Shown here: positions 25,105-33,932 of the stretch, piece by piece | How the letters are laid out: each line of letters opens with the position of its first letter | Position numbering within the stretch: the first letter of the stretch is position 1 | DNA from: Paenibacillus rhizosphaerae | Lineage (GTDB): Bacteria; Bacillota; Bacilli; Paenibacillales; Paenibacillaceae | Length of the DNA stretch: 64,000 bases | NCBI RefSeq assembly: GCF_014192015.1 | Contig: NZ_JACHXJ010000003.1 | Location: forward strand, 1-64,000 | Direction of reading: 5' to 3' | Made by a program: the position numbers and the translations under genes | The notes under the pieces: model-generated | What the model was told of the DNA's origin: nothing | The model's database searches: none | The model's input: the letters and a program-made list of their open reading frames with translations, nothing else

Positions 25105-26598
25105 ATGCTTCGAATTGTTATTGTGGACGATGAAGTTCTGATTCGCGAAGGCCTGTCGCGCATGATCGAAAAGGAAAGCGGCCTCTTCCGCGTGGTCGGG
25201 CAGTTTCCGGACGGCAGGGATGTACTGGACAGCCTTCCCGGCCTGGAGGTCGACGTGGTCATTACCGATATCCGGATGCCGATTGTGGACGGTCTAGACC
25301 TGATCAAGCAGCTGAAGGCTGCCCGACCGCAAGTCCGTTCCATCCTGATGAGCGGTTTCACCGAATTTAACTATGCCAGGGAAGCGATCCGCGCTTCCGC
25401 CGTCGACTATCTGCTCAAACCGATCAACAAAGAGCAGCTGTTTGAGCTGCTGTACCAATTGGACGAGGAGCATCAGTCCTCACTCGAGAAAGAAGCCTTG
25501 AGCCGCAAACGGCTGCTTCATTCCTGCTTTATGAGCGAGTCTCCCCTTCCCTATCTATCCGAGGATACCGGGCTGCCCCTGTCCTGTTATGCCACGTTCG
25601 TTCAGAAAGGCGGATCGCTCGAAGCCGCGGCCGGGCGGATCCAGCAGCACTCGGAGCTCGTCTGTGACTGGATCTCGGTTCAGGAGCGCATGCTCGCCTG
25701 GGTGTTCTATTTTTCGGAAGCTCCGGGTCATGAAGAATTGGGCCGGATCGCCCGGCTGCTGGGCGGCGCAGAAGAACAAAGCGAAGAGGAAACGGTGGTT
25801 CATATCGGATTCAGCCGCATCCACAGCGGCGCTTCCGAACTCAAAGCCTCTTATGATGAAGCCATACAAGCCTGCGACCAGGGCCTATATTCAGATTCGG
25901 CCCCATATTATGCCGCCGGTTATGCCGGGGAAGCTTTCGGAGAGATCGTCGAAGCCGAGAATGCCGTGCGTGGCATGAATCTTGCCGAGCAGCTGCAGCT
26001 CCTCCATATTCCAGCCGTGCTGGAATGTGTCCGGCAGTGCTTTGGGCGGCTGAAAGAGCAGCGGGCAGGTACCGGGACAATCGTCCGCGTCTGCAGTCAG
26101 CTGGAGGATATGGCGTGCCGGGAAGTACAGGAATACAGGGAGATTCGGGACAAAGAAGCCCGCGCCCGGCTGGAGACGCAGCTGCGAGCCGGCATGAGCT
26201 TCTCCGACATGGAAGAATGGTTTTTGGATTCGTTCAGGTCGGCCCTTGAGAAGGTCTACGGACTGCGCAGCGAGATGGGCGGCAAAGCCGTTGAGATCGT
26301 CAAGCGCTGGATCGCCGAGCATTACAGCGAGCATGCCGAGCTCAACACGCTGGCGGCCATGGTGTATCTGACACCGAGCTATCTCAGCAAGCTGTTCAAG
26401 CAGGAAACCGGTCTGACGCTGACCGAGTATATCACCGACGTACGTCTGAAAAACGCCAAACGCCTTCTGCGGACCGAGCCAAACATGAAGGTGCACCAAA
26501 TCGGAGCGGAGGTGGGATATGCGGACCCTGCTTACTTCAACAAGCTGTTTAAAAAGGTCGTCGGCGTCACGCCGAATGAATATAAAAAGTGGAAATAG
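25105..26598 (+). CDS. Response regulator, YesN/AraC family
   Basis: A 497-residue regulator. The receiver domain is residues 1-120, with the acidic pocket VDDE, phosphorylated Asp55 in VITDIRMP and KPI near 104. A middle region of about 270 residues links to the AraC-type DNA-binding domain in the last 100 residues (LTLTEYITDVRLKNAKRLL; closing FNKLFKKVVGVTPNEY). GGCGGGAGAG precedes the ATG. It is the partner of the YesM-type kinase and should activate the transporter promoter at 20023. A terminator follows. Confidence 0.93.
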   Translation: MLRIVIVDDEVLIREGLSRMIEKESGLFRVVGQFPDGRDVLDSLPGLEVDVVITDIRMPIVDGLDLIKQLKAARPQVRSILMSGFTEFNYAREAIRASAVDYLLKPINKEQLFELLYQLDEEHQSSLEKEALSRKRLLHSCFMSESPLPYLSEDTGLPLSCYATFVQKGGSLEAAAGRIQQHSELVCDWISVQERMLAWVFYFSEAPGHEELGRIARLLGGAEEQSEEETVVHIGFSRIHSGASELKASYDEAIQACDQGLYSDSAPYYAAGYAGEAFGEIVEAENAVRGMNLAEQLQLLHIPAVLECVRQCFGRLKEQRAGTGTIVRVCSQLEDMACREVQEYREIRDKEARARLETQLRAGMSFSDMEEWFLDSFRSALEKVYGLRSEMGGKAVEIVKRWIAEHYSEHAELNTLAAMVYLTPSYLSKLFKQETGLTLTEYITDVRLKNAKRLLRTEPNMKVHQIGAEVGYADPAYFNKLFKKVVGVTPNEYKKWK

Positions 26599-26608
26599 CC
26601 GCCAATAG

Positions 26609-26646
26609 ACAAGCGCCCTGAATGATCAGGACGCTTGTTTGTTTTA
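26609..26646 (+). terminator. Terminator of the sugar ABC/two-component operon
   Basis: ACAAGCGCCCTG (26609-26620) pairs with CAGGACGCTTGT (26627-26638) with one mismatch, followed by TTGTTTT. Confidence 0.9.
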
Positions 26647-26779
26647 TCCGCCATTTTTTTCGTTCCCCATGTCACAAATCAGTGCCTTACCTTGTTATAT
26701 GTGCAAAGCGTCATGAAGCTGAGGAATGAATCAAATCATTGGTATGTACCCCATCACTTTTTAAAGGGAGTGTTGTTTA

Positions 26780-27439
26780 ATGGCGGTCAAAGTATTATTG
26801 GATCAAGCAAAGGAAGGTTTTGTCGTCAAAGCGCCACAAGAGGTGCAGTCGCAAGTTTTCCGGCACATTCAGGAGCAGCAGGAGTCCGGCGGCGTTTTCG
26901 GTTTAACGGAAGAGGACAAAGCACCGGATTTTACGCTGACCGATCCGCTCGGTGAACAGGTGAACCTGTATCGCGAGCTTGTGAAAGGGCCGGTCATTCT
27001 GACATTTTACCGCGGCAGCTGGTGTCCGTTCTGCAATATCCAGCTTCGGGCTTACCACCAAATGCTGCCGGATATTGTGAAGCTTGGCGGTCAGCTGATC
27101 GCCGTTTCCCTGCAGAGCCCCGACAACTCGCTGTCTCATAAGGAGAAGGAAGCGCTAACCTTCCAGGTGCTGAGCGATCCGAACGGACATGTCGCTGAAA
27201 GCTACCGGATCCTGTATGAGCTGCCGGATTATCTGCAGGATGCCTACACTAATTTCGGTTTGGACCTTACCAAGTTCAACCAAACCGATCGTTGGATTTT
27301 GCCGCTTACGGCCACGTTTATTATAGATCAAGAAGGGAATATCCGCCGCGCTTATGTCAATCCGGACTTCATGAAACGCATGGAGCCTCGGGGAATCATC
27401 GATCAATTGAAAACAATCCATGCTGCTCACGAAAGATAG
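26780..27439 (+). CDS. Peroxiredoxin-like protein, AhpC/TSA family
   Basis: A 219-residue thioredoxin-fold protein. APDFTLTDPLGE opens the domain and the active-site stretch FYRGSWCPFCN puts cysteines at residues 82 and 85. The CxxC spacing is more thioredoxin-like than a classic peroxiredoxin. The C-terminal part has ATFIIDQEGNIRRAYVNPD. AAAGGGAG precedes the ATG. It probably reduces peroxides or disulfides in the cytoplasm. It is a single-gene unit with its own terminator. Confidence 0.87.
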   Translation: MAVKVLLDQAKEGFVVKAPQEVQSQVFRHIQEQQESGGVFGLTEEDKAPDFTLTDPLGEQVNLYRELVKGPVILTFYRGSWCPFCNIQLRAYHQMLPDIVKLGGQLIAVSLQSPDNSLSHKEKEALTFQVLSDPNGHVAESYRILYELPDYLQDAYTNFGLDLTKFNQTDRWILPLTATFIIDQEGNIRRAYVNPDFMKRMEPRGIIDQLKTIHAAHER

Positions 27440-27471
27440 GCAGCATCGTGCAGCTGCGAATCTCAAGACAA

Positions 27472-27512
27472 GGCTGCCCCAAATGTCATCATGACAAATG
27501 GGGCGGCTTCTT
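27472..27512 (+). terminator. Terminator of the peroxiredoxin gene
   Basis: A 16-base stem (27472-27487 against 27491-27506) with a small internal mismatch region, 3-base loop and T-rich tail. Confidence 0.75.
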
Positions 27513-27652
27513 CATATTAACCAGGACTTGAATTTCGGCGGAAGGCAAAGTCACCGCCCCTTCTTTTCTTGACGCAAATGTGGCTTTTTATGGAAAATGA
27601 AAGAACGGGTATGGAATTACGTATGTAAGCCCCGGAAAAGGAGAGACCGCGA

Positions 27653-28516
27653 ATGGAGGAACTGTACGGGCAATATCGAGCACTGCTGTTCACACTGGCT
27701 TATCAGCTGACAGGGTCTGCGGCTGACGCGGAAGATGCGGTGCAGGATGTGTTTTTCAAGGCGTACGGCTTGCACCCTGAACGTTTGGAGGAGCCGAAGG
27801 CGTATTTATGCAAAATGGTTACCAATCACTGCCTCAATCTGCAAAAGTCGGCGAGGAAAAAGCGGGAAATGTACGTCGGTCCGTGGCTCCCCGAGCCGAT
27901 ACGGACACCGGAAGCGGATACGCTCGAGACGGCGGTCGTTCGCCGCGATCTGCTGTCTTACGCCATGCTCGTCATGCTTGAGCGGCTGACGCCGACTGAG
28001 CGGGTCGTTTTTGTACTGCGTGAGGCGCTGGGCTTCGATTATCCCGAAATCGCCGAAATGATTGGCAAACAGGAGGCGAATTGCCGCAAGCTGATGAGCC
28101 GGGCAAAAAGCAAGATGGGCATATCCGAGGAGGAGACGATCACAGCCGAAGCGGCCGATATGGAATGGATCGGCCGGTTCCTCACCTCGCTGGCGCAAGG
28201 TAACGTCAATCATGTGCTTTCTCTGCTGACTGAAGACGTCATGCTCGTCTCCGATGGAGGCGGAAAAGTAACTGCGGCCACGCGTCCGATACAAACACGC
28301 GATCAAGTGGCCCGATTCCTTGCCGCCGTATTCGAGGGCATACAGCCTTACGATCAGGGGAAGCTTCGCTCGGAGGTTGCTCCTCTGAACGGCGAGTCCG
28401 GCATCGTCATCCGTTCGGGGGACGATACCGTGAAAGCTGTCTTTATGCAGCTCCGAGGCGGCAAGCTGTCCAGAGTCTATATCGTACGAAACCCGGATAA
28501 GCTCACCAGAGTTTAG
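27653..28516 (+). CDS. ECF41-type RNA polymerase sigma factor
   Basis: A 287-residue ECF sigma factor with a fused C-terminal regulator. Region 2 is residues 5-70 and region 4 about 105-155. The linker motif WLPEP (78-82) is diagnostic for group ECF41. The C-terminal SnoaL-like domain carries the group's DGGGK (near 201) and NPDKL (near 281) motifs. In this group the C-terminal extension controls sigma activity in place of a separate anti-sigma factor. AAAAGGAGAG precedes the ATG. The usual partner gene, a carboxymuconolactone decarboxylase, oxidoreductase or epimerase, is only represented by the convergent SDR. Confidence 0.92.
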   Translation: MEELYGQYRALLFTLAYQLTGSAADAEDAVQDVFFKAYGLHPERLEEPKAYLCKMVTNHCLNLQKSARKKREMYVGPWLPEPIRTPEADTLETAVVRRDLLSYAMLVMLERLTPTERVVFVLREALGFDYPEIAEMIGKQEANCRKLMSRAKSKMGISEEETITAEAADMEWIGRFLTSLAQGNVNHVLSLLTEDVMLVSDGGGKVTAATRPIQTRDQVARFLAAVFEGIQPYDQGKLRSEVAPLNGESGIVIRSGDDTVKAVFMQLRGGKLSRVYIVRNPDKLTRV

Positions 28517-28601
28517 CCGTCGCTTTTGCATGACCAGATCATGAAAACAGCGGCTAACGAAGACTTTATCGCCTACACTAGCCGCTCTCTTCATATGGAA
28601 A

Positions 28602-29435
28602 TCAGTCAAAATCGGTTGAAAAAGCGAGATCCATTTGCTGTTCCAATTCCGCCAGCCGCTCGGTAAGAGCTTTGTGAATCGTCGAATAAGCGTCGCTGCC
28701 CAGCACGATTCTTTTAGGCGCCGGATTCTGGTCTACACTGCGGATCATCGCAGCAGTCATTTTGGCAGGATCACCCAGTGAGGGGGCCTTGGCTTCTTCG
28801 AGAATCCGACGCGCATAGATCGCCGGGGAGACTTCATAGGCGTCCATCTTTGGAGCCAGCCTGGAGCTTTGATACCGGAAGTTCGTACTTGCACTGCCCG
28901 GCTCCACAATAGTGACGCCTATATGAAAAGGGGCAACTTCAGCCATGACGGATTCGGCAAACCCCTCAATTCCCCATTTGCTCGCATGATACAAAGAACT
29001 TCCGGGGAAAGCGGCCTGGCCGCCTACGGTCGACAGCTGCAGGATTCGCCCATAGCCTTGTTTTCGCAAATGAGGAAGGGCTGCGCGCACCACCTGGATG
29101 GATCCGATCAGGTTCGTTTCAAGCTGATGGCGTATCTGCTCATCCGTCAATTCCTCTGCCGCTCCGAAAAGGCCGTAGCCTGCGTTGTTGACCACGACGT
29201 CAATGCTGCCGAGATCACGAAAAGCGTTGTCCACGACCCGGTATATCGCCGGCGTATCGGTGACGTCAAGCTTGGAAACCCATAATAAGCCGCCGTATTT
29301 TGCCTGCAAATCATTCACAGCTTCCATATTGCGGACCGTTCCCGCTACCCTTTCCCCGCGTTCCAGAAGCTGCTCCGTCATTTGACGGCCAAAACCGCTG
29401 CTAATGCCGGTGATCAGCCAAGTCCGATAAGTCAT
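28602..29435 (-). CDS. Short-chain dehydrogenase/reductase
   Basis: A 277-residue SDR. The glycine motif ITGISSGFG lies near residue 8, NNAGYG near 87, LQLSTVGG supplies the catalytic Ser, and YHASK the Tyr/Lys pair. The frame extends 11 codons further upstream, but GAGAGG before the ATG at 29435 fits better. A 30-base palindrome lies 35 bases upstream. The last codons converge on the ECF41 gene. It resembles oxidoreductases of unknown substrate that are often under TetR control. Confidence 0.88.
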   Translation of the reverse strand: MTYRTWLITGISSGFGRQMTEQLLERGERVAGTVRNMEAVNDLQAKYGGLLWVSKLDVTDTPAIYRVVDNAFRDLGSIDVVVNNAGYGLFGAAEELTDEQIRHQLETNLIGSIQVVRAALPHLRKQGYGRILQLSTVGGQAAFPGSSLYHASKWGIEGFAESVMAEVAPFHIGVTIVEPGSASTNFRYQSSRLAPKMDAYEVSPAIYARRILEEAKAPSLGDPAKMTAAMIRSVDQNPAPKRIVLGSDAYSTIHKALTERLAELEQQMDLAFSTDFD

Positions 29436-29469
29436 TGTAGAATCCTCTCCCACTCTCTTCGTATACACC

Positions 29470-29499
29470 AGTTTATAACTAACTGGTTAGTTATAAACT
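29470..29499. promoter_or_regulatory. 30-bp near-perfect palindrome, TetR-type operator
   Basis: Two 14-base arms (29470-29483 and 29486-29499) are exact complements around a 2-base centre. The core is TAACTAAC-TG-GTTAGTTA. It sits directly upstream of the SDR start, where a repressor would block transcription. No TetR gene is adjacent. Confidence 0.75.
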
Positions 29500-29751
29500 A
29501 CACCTTTGGAACGGTATTGTCAAATGGGAATTTCACATTCATTCGGCAGATCAGATACCTACGCGCTTCTCCCCTTCTATTTTTCGATTTAAGGATTCTT
29601 TGTGTCATGTGAATATCTAGGGATTAAAATAGCGAGTATAGAGTGGTATATAGGCATTCTAGACCGTTTAAACACCATATTGATTTATAGTTTTTTGTCC
29701 ATTATATTAAGGACTACGATCGATCGATGATAGTAAAATTGGGGGTATTAG
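29500..29751. other. AT-rich spacer upstream of the antiporter
   Basis: No gene is seen. GGGGGT just before 29752 is the ribosome site of the antiporter. No promoter is clear enough to assign. Confidence 0.4.
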
Positions 29752-30918
29752 ATGCAGTTTGTTTTGTATATCGCTCTGATTTTGCTCTTCACCAAAATTA
29801 CGGGAGACCTGTCCGTTCGAATCGGTCAACCGGCGGTACTTGGAAAATTGATTGCAGGGATTGTTCTTGGGCCTGCGGTTTTGGGTTGGATTCATACCGA
29901 CGAGTTTATCCATTTCTTCTCGGAAATCGGGGTTTTGCTATTAATGTTTATTGCCGGTTTGGAAACAGACCTGGACCAGTTGAGGAAAAATTGGAGATCG
30001 GCAATCGCAGTAGCTGTTGGAGGAATCATACTACCGTTTTTCGGTGGATATGCCGTTGCAGAGGCATTTGGTTTTGCTCAAAATTATGCATTGTTTATGG
30101 GGGTTGTTTTTAGCGCGACATCCGTTAGCATATCGGTGCAAGTCCTTAAGGAAATGGATCGGTTAAGTTCTCGTGAAGGTACTACGATTCTTGGAGCAGC
30201 CGTCGTTGATGATGTTCTCGTCGTCATCTTATTAGCTGTAATGATGAGCTTTTTGGGTACAGGTACAGACGTATCACTCGGTGTCTTGATTGGGAAGAAA
30301 TTCATATTCTTTGCCGGGGTTATATTCATCGGTTGGCTTGTGATTCCGCGCATCCTTAAACCGTTGTCTAAATTGCAAGTGACCGAGCCGGTCGTATCCA
30401 TGGCGCTGGTTGTCTGCTTTGCCTTTTCTTATTTCGCCGAACTTATGGGCATAGCTGGAATCATCGGTGCTTTTGCAGCGGGGATCGCATTATCCCAAAC
30501 CGAATTTAAACATACGGTAGAAACAAAAATTGAACCCATAGCTTATTCCATTTTTGTGCCGGTGTTTTTTGTCAGTATCGGGTTAAATGTCACCTTCAAG
30601 GGTGTTGGAACACAAATGGGATTCTTGGCGGCTCTTACCATTGCTGCAATACTCACTAAGTTCATTGGTGCTGGACTCGGGGCAAGACTCACAGGATTCA
30701 ACACTTCGTCTTCATTGGCCATTGGATCCGGAATGATCTCCAGAGGAGAGGTTGCTTTAATCATGGCATCTACTGGACTTCAAGCTGGGTTATTGCTGCC
30801 GGAGTACTTCACGTCTGTAGTGATCATGGTGATTATAACTACATTAGTTGCCCCACCCCTGCTAAAGATTTTCTTTAGTAAAAACACAAACGGAATGTTG
30901 GAGACCAAAAAAGGTTGA
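29752..30918 (+). CDS. Cation:proton antiporter, CPA2 family
   Basis: A 388-residue membrane protein with about 12 hydrophobic segments. LGKLIAGIVLGPAVLG near residue 30 is the typical helix-2 stretch. The ion-binding pair of acidic residues lies in AAVVDDVLVV near residues 152-153; a double Asp is the mark of electrogenic NapA/GerN-type antiporters. A regulatory TrkA-N domain of KefB proteins is absent. It probably exchanges Na+ or K+ for H+. A terminator overlaps the stop codon. Confidence 0.9.
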   Translation: MQFVLYIALILLFTKITGDLSVRIGQPAVLGKLIAGIVLGPAVLGWIHTDEFIHFFSEIGVLLLMFIAGLETDLDQLRKNWRSAIAVAVGGIILPFFGGYAVAEAFGFAQNYALFMGVVFSATSVSISVQVLKEMDRLSSREGTTILGAAVVDDVLVVILLAVMMSFLGTGTDVSLGVLIGKKFIFFAGVIFIGWLVIPRILKPLSKLQVTEPVVSMALVVCFAFSYFAELMGIAGIIGAFAAGIALSQTEFKHTVETKIEPIAYSIFVPVFFVSIGLNVTFKGVGTQMGFLAALTIAAILTKFIGAGLGARLTGFNTSSSLAIGSGMISRGEVALIMASTGLQAGLLLPEYFTSVVIMVIITTLVAPPLLKIFFSKNTNGMLETKKG

Positions 30919-30940
30919 GCGGACGCTCTGCCTTTTTTTC
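30907..30940 (+). terminator. Terminator overlapping the antiporter stop codon
   Basis: AAAAAAGG with GAGC pairs with GCTC and CCTTTTTTT (30907-30939), giving a stem with a small mismatch and a full T-run. Confidence 0.88.
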
Positions 30941-31041
30941 TTCGGTCCCGCCGCTGTATTCATCCCTTCTCTGTTGAACCATGCCCGATCCGGTTAAATA
31001 CTATTGTAATCATTTTGATGGGACGACAGGAGGGAATGATT

Positions 31042-31827
31042 GTGTACAAGGATCTTGAAGGCAGCACGGCCATGATTACCGGAGCTTCTTCCGGCATCGG
31101 ACGGGCCATGGCGCTGAGGTTCGGGCGCGAAAAGATGAATGTGGTCATTAATTACCGCAGCGGCGGGCAGGAAGTGGATTCGATCATCCAGGAGATTGAA
31201 CAAAGCGGCGGTCATGCGATAGGCGTGTACGGCGATGTAACCCGCGAAGAGGATGTCAAAAATCTGGTAGCAGCCGCCCACGAGCATTTCGGCTCGCTGG
31301 ACGTCATGGTCAACAACGCCGGCATCGAAAACGAAGTCCCTTCGGAAGACCTGACGCTGGAGGATTGGCGAAAGGTGCTTGACGTGAATCTGACCGGGGC
31401 TTTTCTCGGATGCCGCGAGGCGATTGATTACATGCTCGAACACCGGATCAAGGGACGGATCATCAACGTTTCGAGCGTTCACGAGATGATTCCGTGGCCC
31501 CATTTCGTGCATTACGCCGCGAGCAAGGGCGGGATCAAGATGATGACGGAGACGCTGGCGCTGGAGTTCGCGCCGAAGGGAATTCGTGTCAACAGTCTCG
31601 GGCCCGGTGCGATCGATACGCCGATCAACGCCGCCAAGTTTTCCGATCCTGCCGCTAAAGCAAGCGTTGAAGCGCTGATCCCGCTAGGGTATATCGGCAA
31701 GCCGGAGGAAATCGCCGCTGCGGCCGCATGGCTGGCCTCCTCCGAATCCAGTTATGTCACGGGCATTACCCTGTTTGCGGACGGCGGGATGACCAAATAC
31801 CCCGCTTTTCAAGGGGGGCACGGTTAA
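31042..31827 (+). CDS. gdh: Glucose 1-dehydrogenase (SDR type)
   Basis: Oxidises glucose to gluconolactone with NAD(P). The 261 residues match the length of Bacillus glucose dehydrogenase. Motifs are TGASSGIG near residue 14, NNAG near 92, NVSSVHE with the catalytic Ser, and YAASKGG. The family ending YVTGITLFADGGMTKYP is present. The start is probably GTG at 31042, seven bases after AGGAGGG (31028-31034). An ATG at 31036 is too close to that site. It precedes a GH13 glucosidase by 46 bases, so glucose released by one enzyme could be oxidised by the other. Confidence 0.9.
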   Translation: MYKDLEGSTAMITGASSGIGRAMALRFGREKMNVVINYRSGGQEVDSIIQEIEQSGGHAIGVYGDVTREEDVKNLVAAAHEHFGSLDVMVNNAGIENEVPSEDLTLEDWRKVLDVNLTGAFLGCREAIDYMLEHRIKGRIINVSSVHEMIPWPHFVHYAASKGGIKMMTETLALEFAPKGIRVNSLGPGAIDTPINAAKFSDPAAKASVEALIPLGYIGKPEEIAAAAAWLASSESSYVTGITLFADGGMTKYPAFQGGHG

Positions 31828-31873
31828 TTCCCTATAGAACCCAATTCATGCAACAGACCGGAGGAATGCGCAC

Positions 31874-33559
31874 ATGAACGAAACCTGGTGGAAAGAAGCC
31901 GCCGTGTACGAGATTTATCCCGTCAGCTTCATGGATACCAATGGAGACGGCAAAGGCGATCTTCGCGGAATCATTTCCAAGCTGGATTATTTAAAGGATC
32001 TCGGGATCGGCGTCATTTGGATCTGTCCGATTTATGAGTCTCCCGGCAAAGACAACGGATATGACATCAGCGACTATTACGCGATCAATCCGGAATTCGG
32101 CACGATGGAGGATTTCGATGAGCTGCTGCAAGAAGCCCATGCCCGAGGGATGAAAATCATGATGGACCTGGTGCTGAACCATACCTCAGACCAGCATCCC
32201 TGGTTTAAAGAATCGAGATCGTCTACCGACAACCCCAAGCGAAGCTTTTATATTTGGCGCAAAGGGGTCAACGGCCTGTACCCAAACAACTGGGAGTCCT
32301 ATTTCAGCGGCTCGGTTTGGGAAATGGATCCGGAGACGGACGAGTACTATATGCATCTGTATTCCAAGCATCAGCCGGATTTGAACTGGAGAAACGAAGA
32401 CATGGTTCATGAATTATACAACATGATCCGGTGGTGGCTGCAAAAAGGCGTAGACGGCTTCCGCTTCGATGCCATCGCCCATATCGTTAAGGCGAAAGGT
32501 CTGCCGAATGCCGACAATCCGCAGCATCTTCCTGTCGTGAGGGCTTATCAGCTGTTCTCCAACCTGGAAAAAGTCCACTTTATGCTCAAAAAGCTGAACG
32601 AGGAAGTACTGATGGACTACGACATCATGACTGTCGGCGAAACCTCGGGACTCGGTCCGGAGCAGGCTTTGGAATATGTGGGAGACCGGCGCCATGAGCT
32701 CAACATGGTGTTTCAGTTCGAGCATATGACGCTGGACTCCGCCTCGAACGGCACCGGCAAGTGGGAATCCCGGGCATGGACACTGCTGGAGCTCAAAAAA
32801 ATAATGAGCCGGTGGCAGACCACGCTGCATAACCAGGGATGGAATGCGAACTACCTCGGCAATCATGACCAGCCCAGATCCGTCTCCCGTTTTGGCAATG
32901 ACAAGGCCTACCGCATCCAATCGGCCAAAATGTTGGCCACCTTCATGCTCACCCTTGAGGGGACGCCGTACATTTACCAAGGCGAAGAAATTGGGATGAC
33001 CAATGCGGCTTTTGACCATATCGGCGATTACCGGGACGTCGAGACGCTGAATTACTTCGAGCAATCCCATCTTCAAGGCAAGCCGATCGACCAGACGATG
33101 CAGGCCATTCAGGCGAAAAGCCGGGATAACGCCCGGACCCCGATGCAGTGGGACGACGGACCCCAGGCCGGATTTACGACCGGCGAACCTTGGATGAAGG
33201 TAAACTCCAATTTTACGGAAGTGAACGTGGCTTCAGCGATGAAGGACCCGGATTCCATCTTTCATTACTACAAGCGGATGCTCTCCCTGCGTAAGACCCA
33301 TAAAACGTTGATTTACGGAGAGTATAAGCTGCTGCTTCCATTGGATCCGGATCTCTATGTGTACACCCGTACGCTGGATCAAGACATCATCCTGGTCATC
33401 CTTAACTTTTTCGATGACACGCCGGTAATGGAATGGCCGAAACCGCTGCGGGACATGTCGCGAGACCTGCTGATTAGCAATTACGATCTCCCGTCTGACG
33501 CGGAAGGAGACCGGATTCAGCTGCGCCCCTTTGAAGCCAGAGTATACCGGTTGTCCTGA
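31874..33559 (+). CDS. Alpha-glucosidase / oligo-1,6-glucosidase, GH13
   Basis: A 561-residue cytoplasmic retaining enzyme. GH13 regions are clear: DLVLNHTSDQHPWF near residue 98, GFRFDAI with the nucleophile Asp near 199, TVGETSG with the acid Glu near 255, and GNHDQPR with the transition-state Asp near 331. The DTNGDGKGDLRGI calcium loop near the start is typical of the oligo-1,6-glucosidase/alpha-glucosidase subfamilies. Trehalose-6-phosphate hydrolase is an alternative that sequence alone cannot exclude. GGAGG precedes the ATG. It is likely co-transcribed with glucose dehydrogenase. Confidence 0.92.
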   Translation: MNETWWKEAAVYEIYPVSFMDTNGDGKGDLRGIISKLDYLKDLGIGVIWICPIYESPGKDNGYDISDYYAINPEFGTMEDFDELLQEAHARGMKIMMDLVLNHTSDQHPWFKESRSSTDNPKRSFYIWRKGVNGLYPNNWESYFSGSVWEMDPETDEYYMHLYSKHQPDLNWRNEDMVHELYNMIRWWLQKGVDGFRFDAIAHIVKAKGLPNADNPQHLPVVRAYQLFSNLEKVHFMLKKLNEEVLMDYDIMTVGETSGLGPEQALEYVGDRRHELNMVFQFEHMTLDSASNGTGKWESRAWTLLELKKIMSRWQTTLHNQGWNANYLGNHDQPRSVSRFGNDKAYRIQSAKMLATFMLTLEGTPYIYQGEEIGMTNAAFDHIGDYRDVETLNYFEQSHLQGKPIDQTMQAIQAKSRDNARTPMQWDDGPQAGFTTGEPWMKVNSNFTEVNVASAMKDPDSIFHYYKRMLSLRKTHKTLIYGEYKLLLPLDPDLYVYTRTLDQDIILVILNFFDDTPVMEWPKPLRDMSRDLLISNYDLPSDAEGDRIQLRPFEARVYRLS

Positions 33560-33575
33560 CCGGTGGTTGGCAAAG

Positions 33576-33625
33576 AAAAGGCACCCGCTGCAAGCCTTAC
33601 GGCTGCATACGGTGCCTTTTCTTTG
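33576..33625 (+). terminator. Terminator of the glucose dehydrogenase/glucosidase unit
   Basis: AAAAGGCACC (33576-33585) pairs with GGTGCCTTTT (33611-33620), with an inner GCAAGC/GCTGC stem, followed by CTTT. Confidence 0.88.
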
Positions 33626-33886
33626 GAAGCGATCAAGCGGACCCGCAAGAGGCACCATTCATGAGCACAGGCTGTGCGCCTTGGGCACGGCCGTGATATT
33701 TTTCACTCCGGTTTAACCTATCCGGTCACGTTTTCCTGCCGGCTAACGACATAGGTAGTGAAAGGGAAACCCGCTTCCAAGTATAAAAGCTTGTCGGTAT
33801 CCCGGTAAAAACATGGATAGGAGATGATTGTTGTGATGATTGTTTAAATCACATTTATATCCAAAGGAAGAATAATCTTTCGTCAA
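33626..33886. other. Gene-free stretch with a long imperfect stem
   Basis: TTTCACT (33701-33707) and ACCTAT (33716-33721) pair with ATAGGTAGTGAAA (33751-33763), leaving an 8-base bulge. CCGG at 33722 and 33739 extends the stem. The promoter of the next gene lies downstream of this structure, so it is not in that leader. No gene is seen. Confidence 0.35.
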
Positions 33887-33914
33887 TTGACAAAAAATTC
33901 GATTACACTGTATT
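33887..33914 (+). promoter_or_regulatory. Promoter of the two-gene membrane cassette
   Basis: A perfect -35 TTGACA (33887-33892) is followed after 16 bases by a -10-like TGTATT (33909-33914). The GTG start of the first gene is 19 bases further on. Confidence 0.6.
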
Positions 33915-33932
33915 CCATTGGAGAGTTGAAAA

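Noticed and set aside
33660..33700. Short GC palindromes suggestive of a riboswitch
   Set aside because: No known riboswitch core could be fitted, and the promoter of the next gene lies downstream of the structure.
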